Source: Symbiodinium natans (taxonomy: Eukaryota > Sar > Dinophyceae > Suessiales > Symbiodiniaceae). Taken from it: 64,000 nucleotides of DNA. The position numbers and the translations under genes were made by a program. Position 1 is the first letter of the stretch; every line of letters starts with the position of its first letter. Location of the stretch: contig CAJNDS010002344.1 of assembly GCA_905221605.1 (NCBI GenBank), positions 1 to 64,000 of the forward strand, written 5' to 3'. Positions 11,996 to 23,270 of this stretch are shown piece after piece. The notes beneath the pieces were generated by a model that did no database searches, was not told where the DNA came from, and saw nothing but the letters and a program-made list of their open reading frames with translations.

Positions 11996-12057
11996 GTCGT
12001 CTCGGCCATGCTGGCGCCGTTCCACGAAGGCTCTGTCCGCTTTGCCGCGCACTCAGG
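11996..12057 (+). CDS. Candidate internal exon, unknown protein
   Basis: Reads VVSAMLAPFHEGSVRFAAHS between a CAG acceptor and a GG/GTTTAGGG donor. Convincing composition but too short to assign. Confidence 0.38.
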
Positions 12058-12479
12058 GTTTAGGGTTTAGGGGTTTGGGTTTAGGGTCAGCTCTTGGGCG
12101 GGGAGTTTTAAGTTACAATTTTAGAGTCGAGGCTTACAAACTTATACAGGGTTTAGAGAAGAGGGTTGAGGCAGTTGAGGGTTTAGTATACTCATTTCAG
12201 GGCTTTTGGCAGTATTGGGGGTTCAAGGTTACGTAGTTGAGGAATGGGGTCCTGTACTTATTTCTAAGTTACTCTTGGGTCTAGTGAGATTGCCGACACA
12301 GATTGGGAACCGGCCTAAAGACCCCATCCACATCCGTGGTGCCCTCAACCATACAGGAGGGCGACGCGGCCCTGATAATCGCGCTGGCACAGTTGAACTC
12401 CTGTGATGACAACGCAGCCTTGATGTACCCTAAACCCTAGACCCTAAGACCAACCGCAATCCCCAAACCCTGAACTCGA

Positions 12480-12776
12480 AACAGCCTTAAACCCTAAACC
12501 CTAAACCCTATAAACCCTACACACCCCCAAGCCCTATAAACCCTATAAATCCTAAACCCTAAACCCTATAAATCCTAAACCCCCAAACCCTATAAATCCT
12601 AAAGCCCCAAACCCTATAAATCCTAAACCCCCAAACCCTATAAATCCTACACCCCCAAACCCTATGAATCCCTAAACCCTAAACCCTAAACCCCCAAACC
12701 CTATAAATCCTAAACCCCCAAACCCTATAAATCCCTAAACCCTAAACCCTAAACCCTAAACCCTAAACCCTAAACC
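12480..12776. repeat. Higher-order telomere-variant array
   Basis: CCCTAAA units are interleaved with CCCTATAAATCCTAAACCCC words, giving a repeating unit of roughly 23-24 bp, about ten copies with perfect CCCTAAA runs near 12670 and 12730. It looks like local tandem expansion of a mutated telomeric unit. Confidence 0.8.
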
Positions 12777-12797
12777 CCCAAACCTCTCACCCCGAAG

Positions 12798-12876
12798 AGC
12801 CAGAGGCTGCCATCATCTCCGCGGCACACGGCTTCGCGCGCGGTGGGCGCGGTGCGCTCCGCTCCGCTTTCACGGG
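12798..12876 (+). CDS. Candidate internal exon, unknown protein
   Basis: Reads EPEAAIISAAHGFARGGRGA onward after CCCGAAG and ends before GGGTATGACC. Left neighbour is the array at 12480-12776. Function not recognised. Confidence 0.35.
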
Positions 12877-13166
12877 GTATGACCATTTCATATTTTATAA
12901 ATCGAATGCAAGAAGGGAAATCTGTCATAGTAGAAAGGCATATATTTTCCATAGAGAGAGAGATATGCATACAAGCGGTTTAGTGGATAGAAGGTGTGTA
13001 GATTGAATTGTTCAGGCTCTTGGGTTGGCTGAGTGGGCTTTTGGCGGCTTGGTTTCATTCAAGGAACTCCCAGCTTGGACCCTAGGAGGTCGTATCCGTG
13101 GGTTTGGGGAGGCTTTGCAAGATCCCCCTGAGAAAATAAAGGGGTAGAGGGCTTTGGGCTTAGAGG

Positions 13167-13272
13167 GTTCGGGTTTAGGGTTTAGGGTTTAGGGTTTAGG
13201 GTTTAGGGTTTAGGGTTTAGGGTTTGGGGTTTAGGGTTTAGGGTTTAGGGTTTAGGGTTTAGGGTTTAGGGT
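13167..13272. repeat. TTTAGGG array
   Basis: About fifteen units with one TTTGGGG variant. The following 13.28-13.8 kb holds only degenerate telomere words and no gene I can support. Confidence 0.95.
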
Positions 13273-14159
13273 TATAGTCAGGGAGCCCATGAGGGGTGCC
13301 ACCTCAGGGTGCGAGTTTGAATCCAAAAGGGTTGTGTGATGGTGCTTCAGGGCATTGGCTTCAAGTGTGATTTCGGGTTTGGGGTTTCGGGCTTGGGGTG
13401 CGATGTGTTTTGGGTGTAGGGGTGAGCTATTGAGAGTTTATTTCTTCTTGAAAGTCTTCAGGTGTGAGCGTGTAGGACTGACGGCTTAGTGGGATCGGGT
13501 TGACAGTTAGCCGCGGAGATGATTGATGGTGCTATAAAAGGTTTTTTCTAAAGTCTCTGTTGTGTTTGTCATTCGTTGCTTATGTAAAAACTTAAGGGGA
13601 ACACAGCCCTAAGCCCTGAACCTACATTTGTTCTTCTTAGGGTTCAGAGTGGAGGGGCCAGCACCATTCAGGGTTTAGGGCTTAAGGGCCCTAAGCCCCC
13701 AAAGGCCATCCACCCCTGAAACTCATGACTGCTACCTCCAACCCTTTCTGTGTACAAGGACCTTGCAGTGGACCCGATGACCCAGTGTTGCAGGCGCGCT
13801 TCACCCTAAACACCTAAACCCTAAGCTCCTCAACGCCTAATTTAAACCCTAAATACCAAAACCTTAACCCCTAAACCCTAAACCCATCAACCCCAAACAC
13901 CTGAGCCCTAAATCCTGTACGCCCAGGTTTCAGGGCTTCGTGCGGTTGATGTGTTTCTTGGGCTTGTGCACGCAGAAGTGCAATTGCAACGTCTGCCATG
14001 ATTTTGACCCAGTTTTGTGTCCTTTCCTCATGTATTCCTGAACCCTACGCCTTCACCCTCGAAAAGATAGGCCCTCAAACCCTAGAGCCAGAACACCCTG
14101 AAACCCTAAAACCGATAAACCCACACACCCTTAAGCCCTTCAAATCCTATAAGGGAGAG

Positions 14160-14275
14160 CATTTATACATACATACATATAAATATAAATATAAATATAA
14201 ATATAAATGTAAATGTAAATGTAAATATAAATGAATAATAGAAATAAATATACATATATATGTATATATATATAG
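14160..14275. repeat. ATAAAT/ATGTAA microsatellite
   Basis: AT-rich tandem hexamers (ATAAAT then GTAAAT), then TA dinucleotides and a G9 run. No coding content. Confidence 0.9.
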
Positions 14276-14596
14276 GGGGGGGGTCTAAACCAAATAGCAG
14301 TACTCTTAGCCTGGTCTACGGTCTGCTTCCGGAGTGCCCCTGAGCCTTCTCGGAGGCAGGGAAGGATGTGCCCGGAACCCTCATCGCCTCACCCCAGACT
14401 TGGGATGTGTGATAGGGATTATAGTACCGCCCCTATGTGTGATCCCTGTGAAGGGCTGCCAGTATATACATCCCAAACCCGAAGCCCAAAGCCCAAAGCC
14501 CTAAACCCTAAACCCTAAACCCTAAACCCTAAACCCTAAACCCTAAACCCTAAGCCCTAAGCCCTAAGCCCTAAGCCCAAAACCGCTATCGAAGCC

Positions 14597-14661
14597 GAGA
14601 GGCCCTTCGGACACTCGTGGCGGAGCTTCGTTATGTCTCGAGCCTCCAGGCCCGCATGGCA
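14597..14661 (+). CDS. Candidate exon, possible coiled coil
   Basis: Reads REALRTLVAELRYVSSLQAR followed by MA, a heptad-like pattern, ending exactly where GTTTAGGG starts. The start after CGAAG is uncertain. Protein identity unknown. Confidence 0.4.
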
Positions 14662-15780
14662 GTTTAGGGTTTAGGGTTCAGGGTTAGGGTTTTAGGGTTT
14701 AGGGTTTAGGGTTTAGGGTTTGGGGTTTAGGGTTTAGGGTTTAGGGCCTCTAACGCCCTGAATAAACCTCAAAGCCGAAAGCCTCCCCAGAGCCCCCCTA
14801 AGCACCCACGGCGATGCCCTAAATAGCCTCATGAAGGTACGTGTTCATGGGTAGTTGAGAGTGCAAGGTCTGTATAGCGGTCTTTGGGGTTTCAGTTCAT
14901 CTTAAAGCTTACATCATAACAACAAAACATGCTATAGCTTTATATGTTGATTTATATGTTGATGTATGTGCTTTATCTTCTTTTTGACTCGCATGGGTGG
15001 GGGTGTGTTCTGAAAGGGCCTTTCTGGCGGAAGGAGGGCAACTGCAGCCTGACTCAATGAGGCAGAGGCTCTTCATTGGAGTCCCCTGGGCGCCCCCAAA
15101 TCCCTACCTGCACTTTAGGGTTTAGGGTTAGCCTAGCACTCAAAACCCTAAACCCCTTAAACCAAGGTTTTCAAGACGGCACTTTACTGAGGCTCCTTAC
15201 AGGGCGGGTGGCTGCAGATGAACCCGCGGCTTCGGTCATCTCTTGCCCTAAAATCTTCCTCAAACCCAAAACTTAGAACCCTGAACGCCCAAAGCTCTAA
15301 TACCTAAAACTAAACCCCCCTAAACCTACACGCCCCAAACATAGATGTACCATACAGCCTCAATACTATGAGGCCTTGTCGCCCTAAACCTTAAAACCCT
15401 AAAAACCTAAAACCCTAAACCCTAAAACCCTAAAACCCTAAAACCCTGAAACCCTAAACCCTAAAACCCTAAACCCTGACGCCAACAGGCTGCGACATCC
15501 GCTGCCGCGCCGCTCGCACTGGAGGTCAGACATTCGAGGTTATGAATGCGAGCTGAGTGGAGTGGTTCAGGGTTTAGGGTTCAGGGTCCAGGGTTTAGGC
15601 CCTAATTAAACGCTAAAACCCTTCACCCTAGACAACACCAACAAAACCAAGGCTCTAACCTTCCAGCATTCAAGCTTCCCTACACCTTCTACCCTCAACT
15701 CCCTAAAAGCCCCCTTTTTCCCTTAACTCAAGGCACGTTTTAAAAGGAAGAGGTGGAGCTCTGAAGCTCCCCCGCCCTGT

Positions 15781-15862
15781 GCCACGCAATCCTTCACCTT
15801 GCGGTCCGACGTCATTCCGGAGCTGATCAAGCTCGTGAAGAATGACAAACCAGATGATACGG
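15781..15862 (+). CDS. Candidate internal exon, unknown protein
   Basis: Open frame SFTLRSDVIPELIKLVKNDK then PDDT, ending at GG/GTTCAGGG with a TTTAGGG array to the right. The left boundary is not clear. Not recognised. Confidence 0.38.
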
Positions 15863-16144
15863 GTTCAGGGTTTAGGGTTTAGGGTTTAGGGTTTAGGGTT
15901 TAGGGTTTAGGGTTGAGATCTCTGGCTCGTAGGGCGGGTCCCGGAGCTGCGTTTTGCCAGCAAGTCTTTGGCTGGACAGCAGATCAGCGACTGTTCGAGT
16001 GAGATCGGCGCAGTCAGAACCGACTCTCCGTGTCCGCCTGTGGACATCAGCGAAGCGCAAAGCTTAAACTGGCAGAGTAGCCCTACTGTGAATTCTGCTG
16101 AGGGAGTTTAGGGTTTAGCCCCTCCCTCCCCCCACTCCAACCCC

Positions 16145-16262
16145 CAAACCCTAAACCCTAAACCCTAGACCCTAAACCCTAAACCCTAAACCCTAAACCC
16201 TAAACCCTAAACCCTAAACCCTAAACCCTAAACCCTAAACCCTAAACCCTAAACCCTAAACC
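16145..16262. repeat. CCCTAAA array
   Basis: About sixteen units, one CCCTAGA variant. It precedes the exon candidate at 16327. Confidence 0.95.
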
Positions 16263-16326
16263 CCTCATCCTAAACCCTAAACCCCAAACTGGGCGTTCCC
16301 TGCAAACCCCCAAGGCCCCTAAACAG

Positions 16327-16412
16327 CATGTTCTACCGACGCAGCCGCAGGCCTTCGATGACCTCCTCGTCAGCGCGGCCGCGCACCCAGGAAGTCAGCG
16401 AGAGGGCTCGGG
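16327..16412 (+). CDS. Candidate internal exon, unknown protein
   Basis: After CTAAACAG the frame reads HVLPTQPQAFDDLLVSAAAH and on to a GG/GTGGCC donor. Composition is protein-like; family unknown. Confidence 0.38.
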
Positions 16413-16429
16413 GTGGCCCCTCAAACCCT

Positions 16430-16690
16430 TAAAGCCCTTAAAACCCTTAAAGCCCTCAAAGCCCTTAAAACCCGTAAAGCCCTTAAACCCCTTAAAACCC
16501 TTAAAACCCTTAAAACCCTTAATCCCGTAAACCCTTAAACCCTTTAACCCTTTAACCCTTTAACCCTTCAACCCTTCAACCCTTAAACCCTTGAATCCTT
16601 AAACGCTTAAACCCTAAACCCCAAAACCCCTTAAACCCCAAAACCCGCAAACCCTTGAACCCAAAAAACCCTAAGACCCTAAGACCCGAA
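16430..16690. repeat. Degenerate CCCTTAAA variant array
   Basis: Units of CCCTTAAA, CCCTTTAA and CCCTTCAA follow each other in small homogeneous runs, as expected if single mutated units were locally amplified. Confidence 0.8.
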
Positions 16691-17685
16691 GTCCTAAACC
16701 TGGTCCAGGTTCCCTCTTGTGCCCAGAACACCGAAAGACACAGCCCTTGAGCCGCTGAAAAACACAGGTGGTGGGTGCCACGGAGGAGAGGGTTGAGGGT
16801 TCGGAGTTCAGGGTTCAGGGTTTAGGGTTTAGGGTTTCAAGGTTTAGGGTTCAGGGTTGAGGGTTTAGGGTTTAGGAAGTCTCAACCCTAATCCCTAGCC
16901 ATTGCCGAGGCGCGCCTGTCGCGCCCAGGTTCCCCTGCAGCCACCCAGGTGGAAGGCTCACGGGGCTGTTAGGGTTTATATAGGAGTTTAGGGCTGAGGG
17001 GCTCAGGCATTGTGAAATTTAGGGGGGGGGGGGGGGGAAGTTGTGGGGTTTGGGAGGTTTGAGCTTTCAGGGCCTTTTTAAGGGGGTTGTGTGATTCGGT
17101 CTGCCTTGCAGGGCAAGAGTACAACTGCGTCTTGCGGGATGGTGTTGAGGTTTCAGAATTTTGGGGTTGAGGGTTTAGGGTTTAGGGTTTAGGGTAGTGG
17201 GTGAGGTTGGGGTCAGCGTTTTTGACCACGTGGTTGCTAAGAGGAGGCCCGCTCACGATGTATGCAAGCTCTAGAGTCTAGAGAATTCAAAAATCCCGAA
17301 ACCCTAAACCCGAAACCCTAAACCCGAACCCTTAACCCGAAACCCTAAAAACCCTAGACCCTAACCCTAAACCCTAAACCCTAACCCTAACCCTAAACCC
17401 TAAACCGCCTAAACCCTAACCCAGCCCGGTAGGATTTGTGTAGGGTTTCGAGTGCGGCCAGGCCTCCTTCTCCTGTGGCCTGGGGTGTCGAGCCCGGCAT
17501 TCACCGGTGTGGGGTCGTGGTTTAGGTCTTTGAGGGTTTAGGTTTAGGGTTTAGGGATCAGGAGTGATCAGTTTGAACAACACCCAATTTGGGTTCGGGT
17601 CGAGAGTTCAAGTCTGAGTGGTCTTTCGCGCTGCTCTGTTCTTACGAGCATCCTCGCGTGTCGGAATGTTGCCAGCAACATATGG

Positions 17686-17876
17686 GGGTTTACGAAATTA
17701 GGGGACCCCCAGCAATATGACCCCAAATAGTAGCATCCCCCTTTTCTTAGTAGCTGAATGAGTATACTTTACACTTTTGGGATACTAGAATCCTCTATAG
17801 AACTGAAAGTGTACACTTTTTGGGGGCCCTGAACTGAGCAACTAAGTTTAGTAAGGCCCCAATATCGGAAACCCCC
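17686..17876. mobile_element. Nested TIR elements (family K inside family F)
   Basis: The outer element begins GGGGGTTTACGAAATTAGGG and ends CCCCAATATCGGAAACCCCC. Between about 17756 and 17862 it is split by an element with ends TTAGTAGCTGAATGAG and GCAACTAAGTTTAGTAAG. Uninterrupted family F relatives lie at 44590-44700 and 45608-45716, and a second family K copy at 49673-49765. Confidence 0.55.
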
Positions 17877-18119
17877 AAGCAGTGTGGTATGTTTTTTTGC
17901 GCACATGGACTCCCAGCTCCCGCGTGCCGTGCGCTAACTATCCGACACCATGGAAGCCCTACTCCCCAGACCCTTGCATGGCCACAGTACTGGCTTAGGG
18001 TTTAGGTTTAGGGTTTAGGGTTTAGGGCTTAGGCTTAGGGTTTAGGGTTTAGGGTTCCCAGGGACCGCAACAACCGGAAGATTGAAATCTCAGCCTCTCA
18101 ACTGGGATTTTGACATACA

Positions 18120-18222
18120 AGGACCAGTGAAGGCCCTTAGTCCCCTTTTCTAGGGGTCTAGGTTCCCTGAAAAGCCCCTTGACCACGAGGGGCAACCCTT
18201 TTATTCCTAGCTTACTCTTGCG
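18120..18222. repeat. Dispersed element family Q, copy 1
   Basis: About 100 bp ending TTATTCCTAGCTTACTCTTG. Similar sequence recurs at about 30943-31045, 35303-35408 and 55345-55400, with a fragment near 12255. Confidence 0.5.
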
Positions 18223-19647
18223 TCACCGTAAGCCCTAAACCCTAAGTTTACCCTGGCAACCCTAAAGTAGGAAATCTAAGATTCCCATGCCTCCATTTTC
18301 AATTTTACCGGACAGTTGTAGCGAAGGCTCTTGAAGTTGCAGGGCTTAGGGCCCGTCGGTGTGTAAGGTAGGCGTTGACACTGCGGGTGAGCAACTTCTG
18401 GGGTTTAGGGTTTAGGGTTTAGGGTTTAGGGTTTAGGGTTCAGGGATGCTCTCCCTTTTGGCAACTCTGCCCCTCATCAACCCTGAATCCCAAAAACCCT
18501 ACACACGCCGTCCCAAGCAGAGCTACTTGCTGCTGCCCACAGATTGTCCGCAGATGCGAATTCCAAGTAGCGTATATTCTCTTACGATCCTCATCCGTGT
18601 AAACATTCATGATGCCCGCAGCGCTTACCAGAATGCATATGAGTTAGGGTTTAGAGAGCCTTCTGGCATATAGGGTTTACGGTTTGGAAAAGCCCTTTGG
18701 CTTTGCATCTCTGATCCGCACCTCCGTTGGCCACAGCGATTAGCTTGCCAAGATGACTCTTGCCAGCAAAGCCAGCGACTCCCAACATCACAAACCCTAA
18801 GCCCTAAAGACCTTTCATTTTTGCCGGGGGTCTGGGGGTCTAAAGGGCCTAGATCCCTGTAAGTCTAGACATTGGGAGAGTCCTCAAGGAATGCTTAGAA
18901 GCTTCAAGGTATTTTCGCAGCAACGCCCCCGCCCCCCCCCCCCCCCCCAACCCGCCGGTGATTAGGGGTTTGAGGGGGGTTGGGGGGGCAGGGGGGTGTT
19001 GAAGCCAGTACTGGAGCAAGCATCGCACTTAAGTTTCGGGCAGCTCGTCGAGGGCTTTTGTTCTGGCAGTCCAACTAGGGGGGCTCGGCGGGTAGACGGC
19101 CGTGGTACGGGAGGCACACGAGGATGGATATGTTTGTATAGAAATCGTGATTTTGCACGCTTTTTTTTTTTTTTTGCATTTTAGGGGTAGTTATAAAAAG
19201 CATCGGGAAAAGCATCAGCAAAACTGAGCGGCTCTAACAGATTCGGTTGTTGTTAAAAACAAAGTGTGGCCAACTTCTGCGGGAAGCTTTGCGAGTCCAA
19301 ATCTTTGCGCAGAGTTTGCAACATGAATTGGCCAGCTTTCTCAAGTCCGGGTTCATGCGAGATTTACTTTCATCCTAAACCCCAAGCCCTAAGCCCTGAA
19401 CCCTATAATTAAACCCTTATAATCCCTCAACCCTCACCACGGCCGTCTACCAGCCGCGTTCCAACTACTAAGACCCAGAGTAGGTTCCTAAACCCTACTT
19501 GTCAAGCCGCAGGTTCAGGATTCTGGTTCCAAAACAGCCTTCGCTGCGCCAAACCTTCAACCCTACACCCTAAACCCCAGGCCTCATTCCTTTCGTCTTT
19601 TTAGAGCTTTGCACCACAGCGGTTTCATGTGTTTTTGGAGTTATGTT

Positions 19648-19746
19648 GTGTAGAGCAACGCGTTGCTCGTAGTGACATTGTACGAGCGATCCAACCGCAG
19701 TTGATCGCTCGAGACCTTTGAGCACCTTTTGCTTTAAGCACCCACC
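19648..19746 (+). repeat. Split direct repeat A1 (left end)
   Basis: 99 bp, matching A2. Contains the perfect 16-bp palindrome GAGCAACGCGTTGCTC (19653-19668) and a 9-bp stem CGAGCGATC/GATCGCTCG with an 11-base loop (about 19683-19711). These could be recombinase sites or RNA structure. Confidence 0.9.
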
Positions 19747-19766
19747 TCGACCTCGATCTGCCAGCC

Positions 19767-21128
19767 ATGTCGAGCTCAGCAGCCGGAGAGGCGATGGTGC
19801 GGAGTTTGGCCGGACTGAGTTGGCCCGACCTCGTAGCGGCATTTAGGGCTTCAACGCCAGGAGCGCGCAGCAAAATCATCTTGGCGATAGACAAGGCGGA
19901 TGCCGACGACCGCGAGGCGGCGGTGCCCTTAGCTGAGCTTAACGCGACCTCGCCTGCGACATCGGAGCAGCTGATGAGAACAACAGTGGAGGCCGAAGCC
20001 GGTTTGGCAAGCACGGCTTTGTCATCCACGACCCCGGCGGCCACGGCACCAGCATAGATGCTGCCATCGAAGTTGTTGGATATCGTGAAGGCTAAGCCAG
20101 CGTCGCCGCCCTCTGGGGTGTCAGTCACATTCACTCCACCGACTCGGGTGCACATCGACCTCGACGCCTTGGACGGCATGTCCGTTGACGAGGACAGGGC
20201 GACCCCATGCGTGCCGGGCAGCGCTACTCCTTTGCCGGCGTCTTTGGTTCCAGGTGGCGACGGTGGGCCGGCCCCTGGACTGGTGGACCTCTCCTCGGCG
20301 ACCTCGGGCGCTACTTCTTCGTCGGCGTCTTTGGTTCCAGGCGGCAACGGTGGGCCGGCCCCTGGACTGGTGGACTCCTCGTTGGCGACATCGAGTATCA
20401 TCTCATTACTTTGGGACGGCCGTCGTCTTCGAGCCACACAGCTGGACAGCTTGCCAGACGTGAAGGACAACAACGCGCCGTTCGACCCCAGGACGCTTTC
20501 TGATGGCCGGCATCTTCGGGGCGGACAGTGTGAGGGGCATAGCAACGGCTTGCTGCTCACGACCTCGCCTGCGTTGAACACGGCGACTGGTGGACAGGGC
20601 CCTTCTTCGTGGACGTCTCCGACTACGACCACGCCAGGGGGTCCGGGGGGTTCTCATACAGTCGCTGGCACTCAGCATGACGGAGACAGCTGGTCATCGA
20701 GTTGGACTTTGTGGGCTCCGCAACAGGCATCTTCGTTGGACACGACCTCGGCGCCTTCTACCACTTCTCATGGGGGGAGTGTTAGCGAGGGCACTAGTCA
20801 GGCAGCCCAGCCAGGAGCGACCACTTCGGCGAACAGTCACAGATCGGCGAGTCGCTCACAGTCGCAACCAATGGAGGCAGAGCCGAGCGAGCATTTGGTC
20901 ATCCCGCTCCCGTCCTTGCCGGCTAACGTACCACAACAGGCCATGCCCGAAAATGTCCAGCACTGCCGCCAGCTTGGGTGGTGCAACAGGGTCTGCCCCG
21001 GTGCGAACAAGGCGATTCCAGGATGTATGCGACGCTGCTACCGACCGGTCCCGGCCAGTCCGGGCTACCACAAAGGCCACTTGTGCCCCTTCTGCAGGAA
21101 CGTGGCTCTTGGTGGTCGCGGTCGCTGA
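19767..21128 (+). CDS. Retroelement ORF1, Cys-rich C-terminal protein
   Basis: The first reading frame of the element, starting at an ATG 20 bp after A1. An in-frame TAG at 20055-20057 is followed at once by ATG, so it is read either as a 96-aa plus a 356-aa protein or as one 453-codon frame with readthrough. The middle is Ser/Thr/Pro/Gly-rich and low in complexity, with a 29-residue tandem duplication (repeats of SLVPGG-GGPAPGLVD at about 20238 and 20325). The C-terminus has clustered Cys and His (CRQLGWCNRVC, CMRRC, HKGHLCPFC), which suggests zinc binding. This could be a nucleic-acid-binding structural protein. I recognise no named family. Antisense and other-frame ORFs here are shadows. 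Confidence 0.65.
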
Positions 21129-21370
21129 TGTGGCCCCGCTCGACTTCGACCTCGTTGGCCGACCATGCCGATCGGTCGGATGTCTTGGGGTGGACAAAGA
21201 GAAGGACACCCGCGCTGGGAAAAGGAGGCCGTTTTTAAGTTGCTTCTTGGAGTGTTTTCTTTGGTCGTCTTGAGGGTTTCGTTGCTTTGGTTGTTGTGCT
21301 TGGGCGTTTTTCGGGGCTCTGTTGTAGTTTTTCTTTCACAGCCGACCACACCCTTTTTGCAACAGCGCCC

Positions 21371-23041
21371 ATGGCGACATCGACCTTCGCTAGCCTAGTG
21401 GAAGCCACCCATGAAGCGGGCCTCGACCCCGCAATTTTGTTGACGCTCCAAGACATCGGAGTGTCGTCGGTGGACGACGCAGTGAGTGCCCTCGGCCGTC
21501 CTCCGCTTGGGCCGGACATTCAGGCGGCGCTGGATGCACTTGTCACAGTTGTACATGGGGCGCGAACTGCCTCTGCTTGTACGGCTCCGACGACCACGGG
21601 GCCATTGCGCAACCTCAAGCGCAAGGATGTGCCACGTCCGGCACCTCAGCCCCATGGGGGTTGCCTCCAGAAGGCGCTTAGGGCGGCCGACCCCGCAGTT
21701 CGTGATGAGACACTTCGCACCTTCCAGGCGGACATCTTCGCTCGCTCCAACCAGGCCCCCCAAGACAGCAGGTGGAAGACGTGGCAGCGGTTGGCCGAGG
21801 CTTGGTCGCTGAGGCCCATACCATTGACCACCGACCTCGTGGCCAAGGTGGGCAGCCTGCTCAAGGCCGGGGGGTACAAGTCTTGTAAGCAATACTTTTC
21901 CCGTGCTCGGCGGGCCCATGTCGAGAATTTCGGGGAGCTGGACGCTGGAGTAGTGCTAGCGATCTCGGACGCCATCCGCAGCATCGAGCGTGGCTTGGGG
22001 GGCCCTGCCCTCAAACAGGCCTTCAGGGTGGAGGAGCTCCGCTTCAGCGACAGCAACACGACCGCGGCGGGACACGCCATGGTGGTTGGCGGATGCTGGT
22101 TTCTCACCAGGGAGATCGAGTCGGCGGCTCTTCGCAGGGGGGATATCAGCTTCGACCACGAGTCCTTCACCGTATCCGTCAAGTTGGCTGCGTCCAAGAC
22201 CGACACACAGGCGCGTTCAGTGACACGTTCACACCGGTGCTACTGCCAAGTGGTGGGGGAGCAGTTGTGCCCATTCCACGTCCTCGAGCACTACTACATG
22301 CTTGACACCGGGGCCTCGGACGACGTCCCCTTGTTCCATGACGGCGACTACGTGGAGCTCTCGAAGAATCAGGCGGTGGAGCTCATCCGAGCAACTCTGG
22401 CGGCTGCAGGAGTAGCAACCAGGGACGACAACGGCCACCCGCGCTTCGGAGGTCACTGCCTGAGGGTCTCGGGAGCTCAGTGGCTTTGCCGGCTGAAGAT
22501 ACCGACCTCGACCATAGCCTTGCTGGGTCGATGGGGGAGCAGGGCCATCGAACGCTACCTGCAGGATGCCGAACTCACCAACTTGGAGCCGGCCGCGCCC
22601 TTCCCACCTCCGCCGCCTGCGACACCGACATCTGTCAGGCAATGGCTGCTGTGTGACAGTCCTGGCGATGAGCGTGCTGCAGTGGAGACAGAAGGCTCAA
22701 CCTCAGCAGTGGGAAAGGACTCGACCACAGCGACGGCCTTGGAAGAACGTTTGGAACAGCTGTCACTAGCAGTGGAGCGACTACTGCATCGACAACGCTT
22801 CATCGTCAGCCGGAAGACACACATCCGTGACCCCCTCGAGGGTGACAGGAATCCTGCTAAATGGCAGGCGCAGTGTGGTTGGCGATACGGACACTCTAAG
22901 TTCTGGCGCAGCGACAGCGAGTCGGGCTCTTTGTGCAAGAAGTGCTTCCCGGCCCAGGGGAACGTAGTCGACCTCGAATCCTCGTCGGCCTCTTCCGAGG
23001 ACTCACAGAGCGAGACGAGCTCCGCTTCTAGTAGCAATTAG
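21371..23041 (+). CDS. Tyrosine recombinase of the retroelement
   Basis: About 556 aa from the ATG at 21371 (GCGCCCATGGCG, good context); the frame is open upstream but lacks an earlier ATG. It should integrate the element by site-specific strand exchange. Catalytic signature residues, numbered from this ATG: first Arg at 247 (LTREIESAALRRGDI), HxxR at His362/Arg365 (GGHCLRVSGAQ), and Trp388 with nucleophile Tyr396 in GRWGSRAIERYLQD, the form typical of DIRS recombinases. The N-terminal part probably holds the SAM-like core-binding domain. The tail has a Gln/Leu helix, then CGWRYGHSKFW and LCKKC, a possible zinc-binding knuckle, and a Ser/Glu-rich acidic end. All key residues are present, so this protein may be active. 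Confidence 0.88.
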   Translation: MATSTFASLVEATHEAGLDPAILLTLQDIGVSSVDDAVSALGRPPLGPDIQAALDALVTVVHGARTASACTAPTTTGPLRNLKRKDVPRPAPQPHGGCLQKALRAADPAVRDETLRTFQADIFARSNQAPQDSRWKTWQRLAEAWSLRPIPLTTDLVAKVGSLLKAGGYKSCKQYFSRARRAHVENFGELDAGVVLAISDAIRSIERGLGGPALKQAFRVEELRFSDSNTTAAGHAMVVGGCWFLTREIESAALRRGDISFDHESFTVSVKLAASKTDTQARSVTRSHRCYCQVVGEQLCPFHVLEHYYMLDTGASDDVPLFHDGDYVELSKNQAVELIRATLAAAGVATRDDNGHPRFGGHCLRVSGAQWLCRLKIPTSTIALLGRWGSRAIERYLQDAELTNLEPAAPFPPPPPATPTSVRQWLLCDSPGDERAAVETEGSTSAVGKDSTTATALEERLEQLSLAVERLLHRQRFIVSRKTHIRDPLEGDRNPAKWQAQCGWRYGHSKFWRSDSESGSLCKKCFPAQGNVVDLESSSASSEDSQSETSSASSSN

Positions 23042-23270
23042 GCACATGAGAGCCGCGTATGAGCCTTGAGCCTGGCAGGGTTCAAGAAAGATGCTGCGCT
23101 TTCATAGGACACAGTTGTCGTGGGGCGAAGCGGGAATGACTCAAGTGGTGGCCGCTGAGTTGTACCGCCCGCCCGCTGCACATCTTGGTGAGTCTTTTGA
23201 GTTTGCGTTGGCCTTGACCCCGGTCCCCCCCCCCCCCCGCCCCACCCCCCCCGCCCTAGGTCCCGTAGCC

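Larger units (their letters stand above)
6850..19640. other. Exon islands within telomere-like repeats
   Basis: This stretch alternates between short arrays of TTTAGGG or CCCTAAA (perfect or degenerate, usually 3-18 units), unique pieces of 60-120 bp and small dispersed elements. The best exon-like pieces are listed separately. Elsewhere I see degenerate telomere-type words and no supportable gene. No complete gene model can be built because exon partners are too short to assign by eye. Confidence 0.7.

Noticed and set aside
13285-13340. Possible tRNA-like B box (GTTTGAATCC)
   Set aside because: No matching A box, acceptor stem or anticodon arm at proper spacing.
19625-20632. 335-aa antisense frame across retroelement ORF1
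   Set aside because: GC-rich shadow of the sense frame; no motif, and the sense strand has the element's start, Cys cluster and repeat context.
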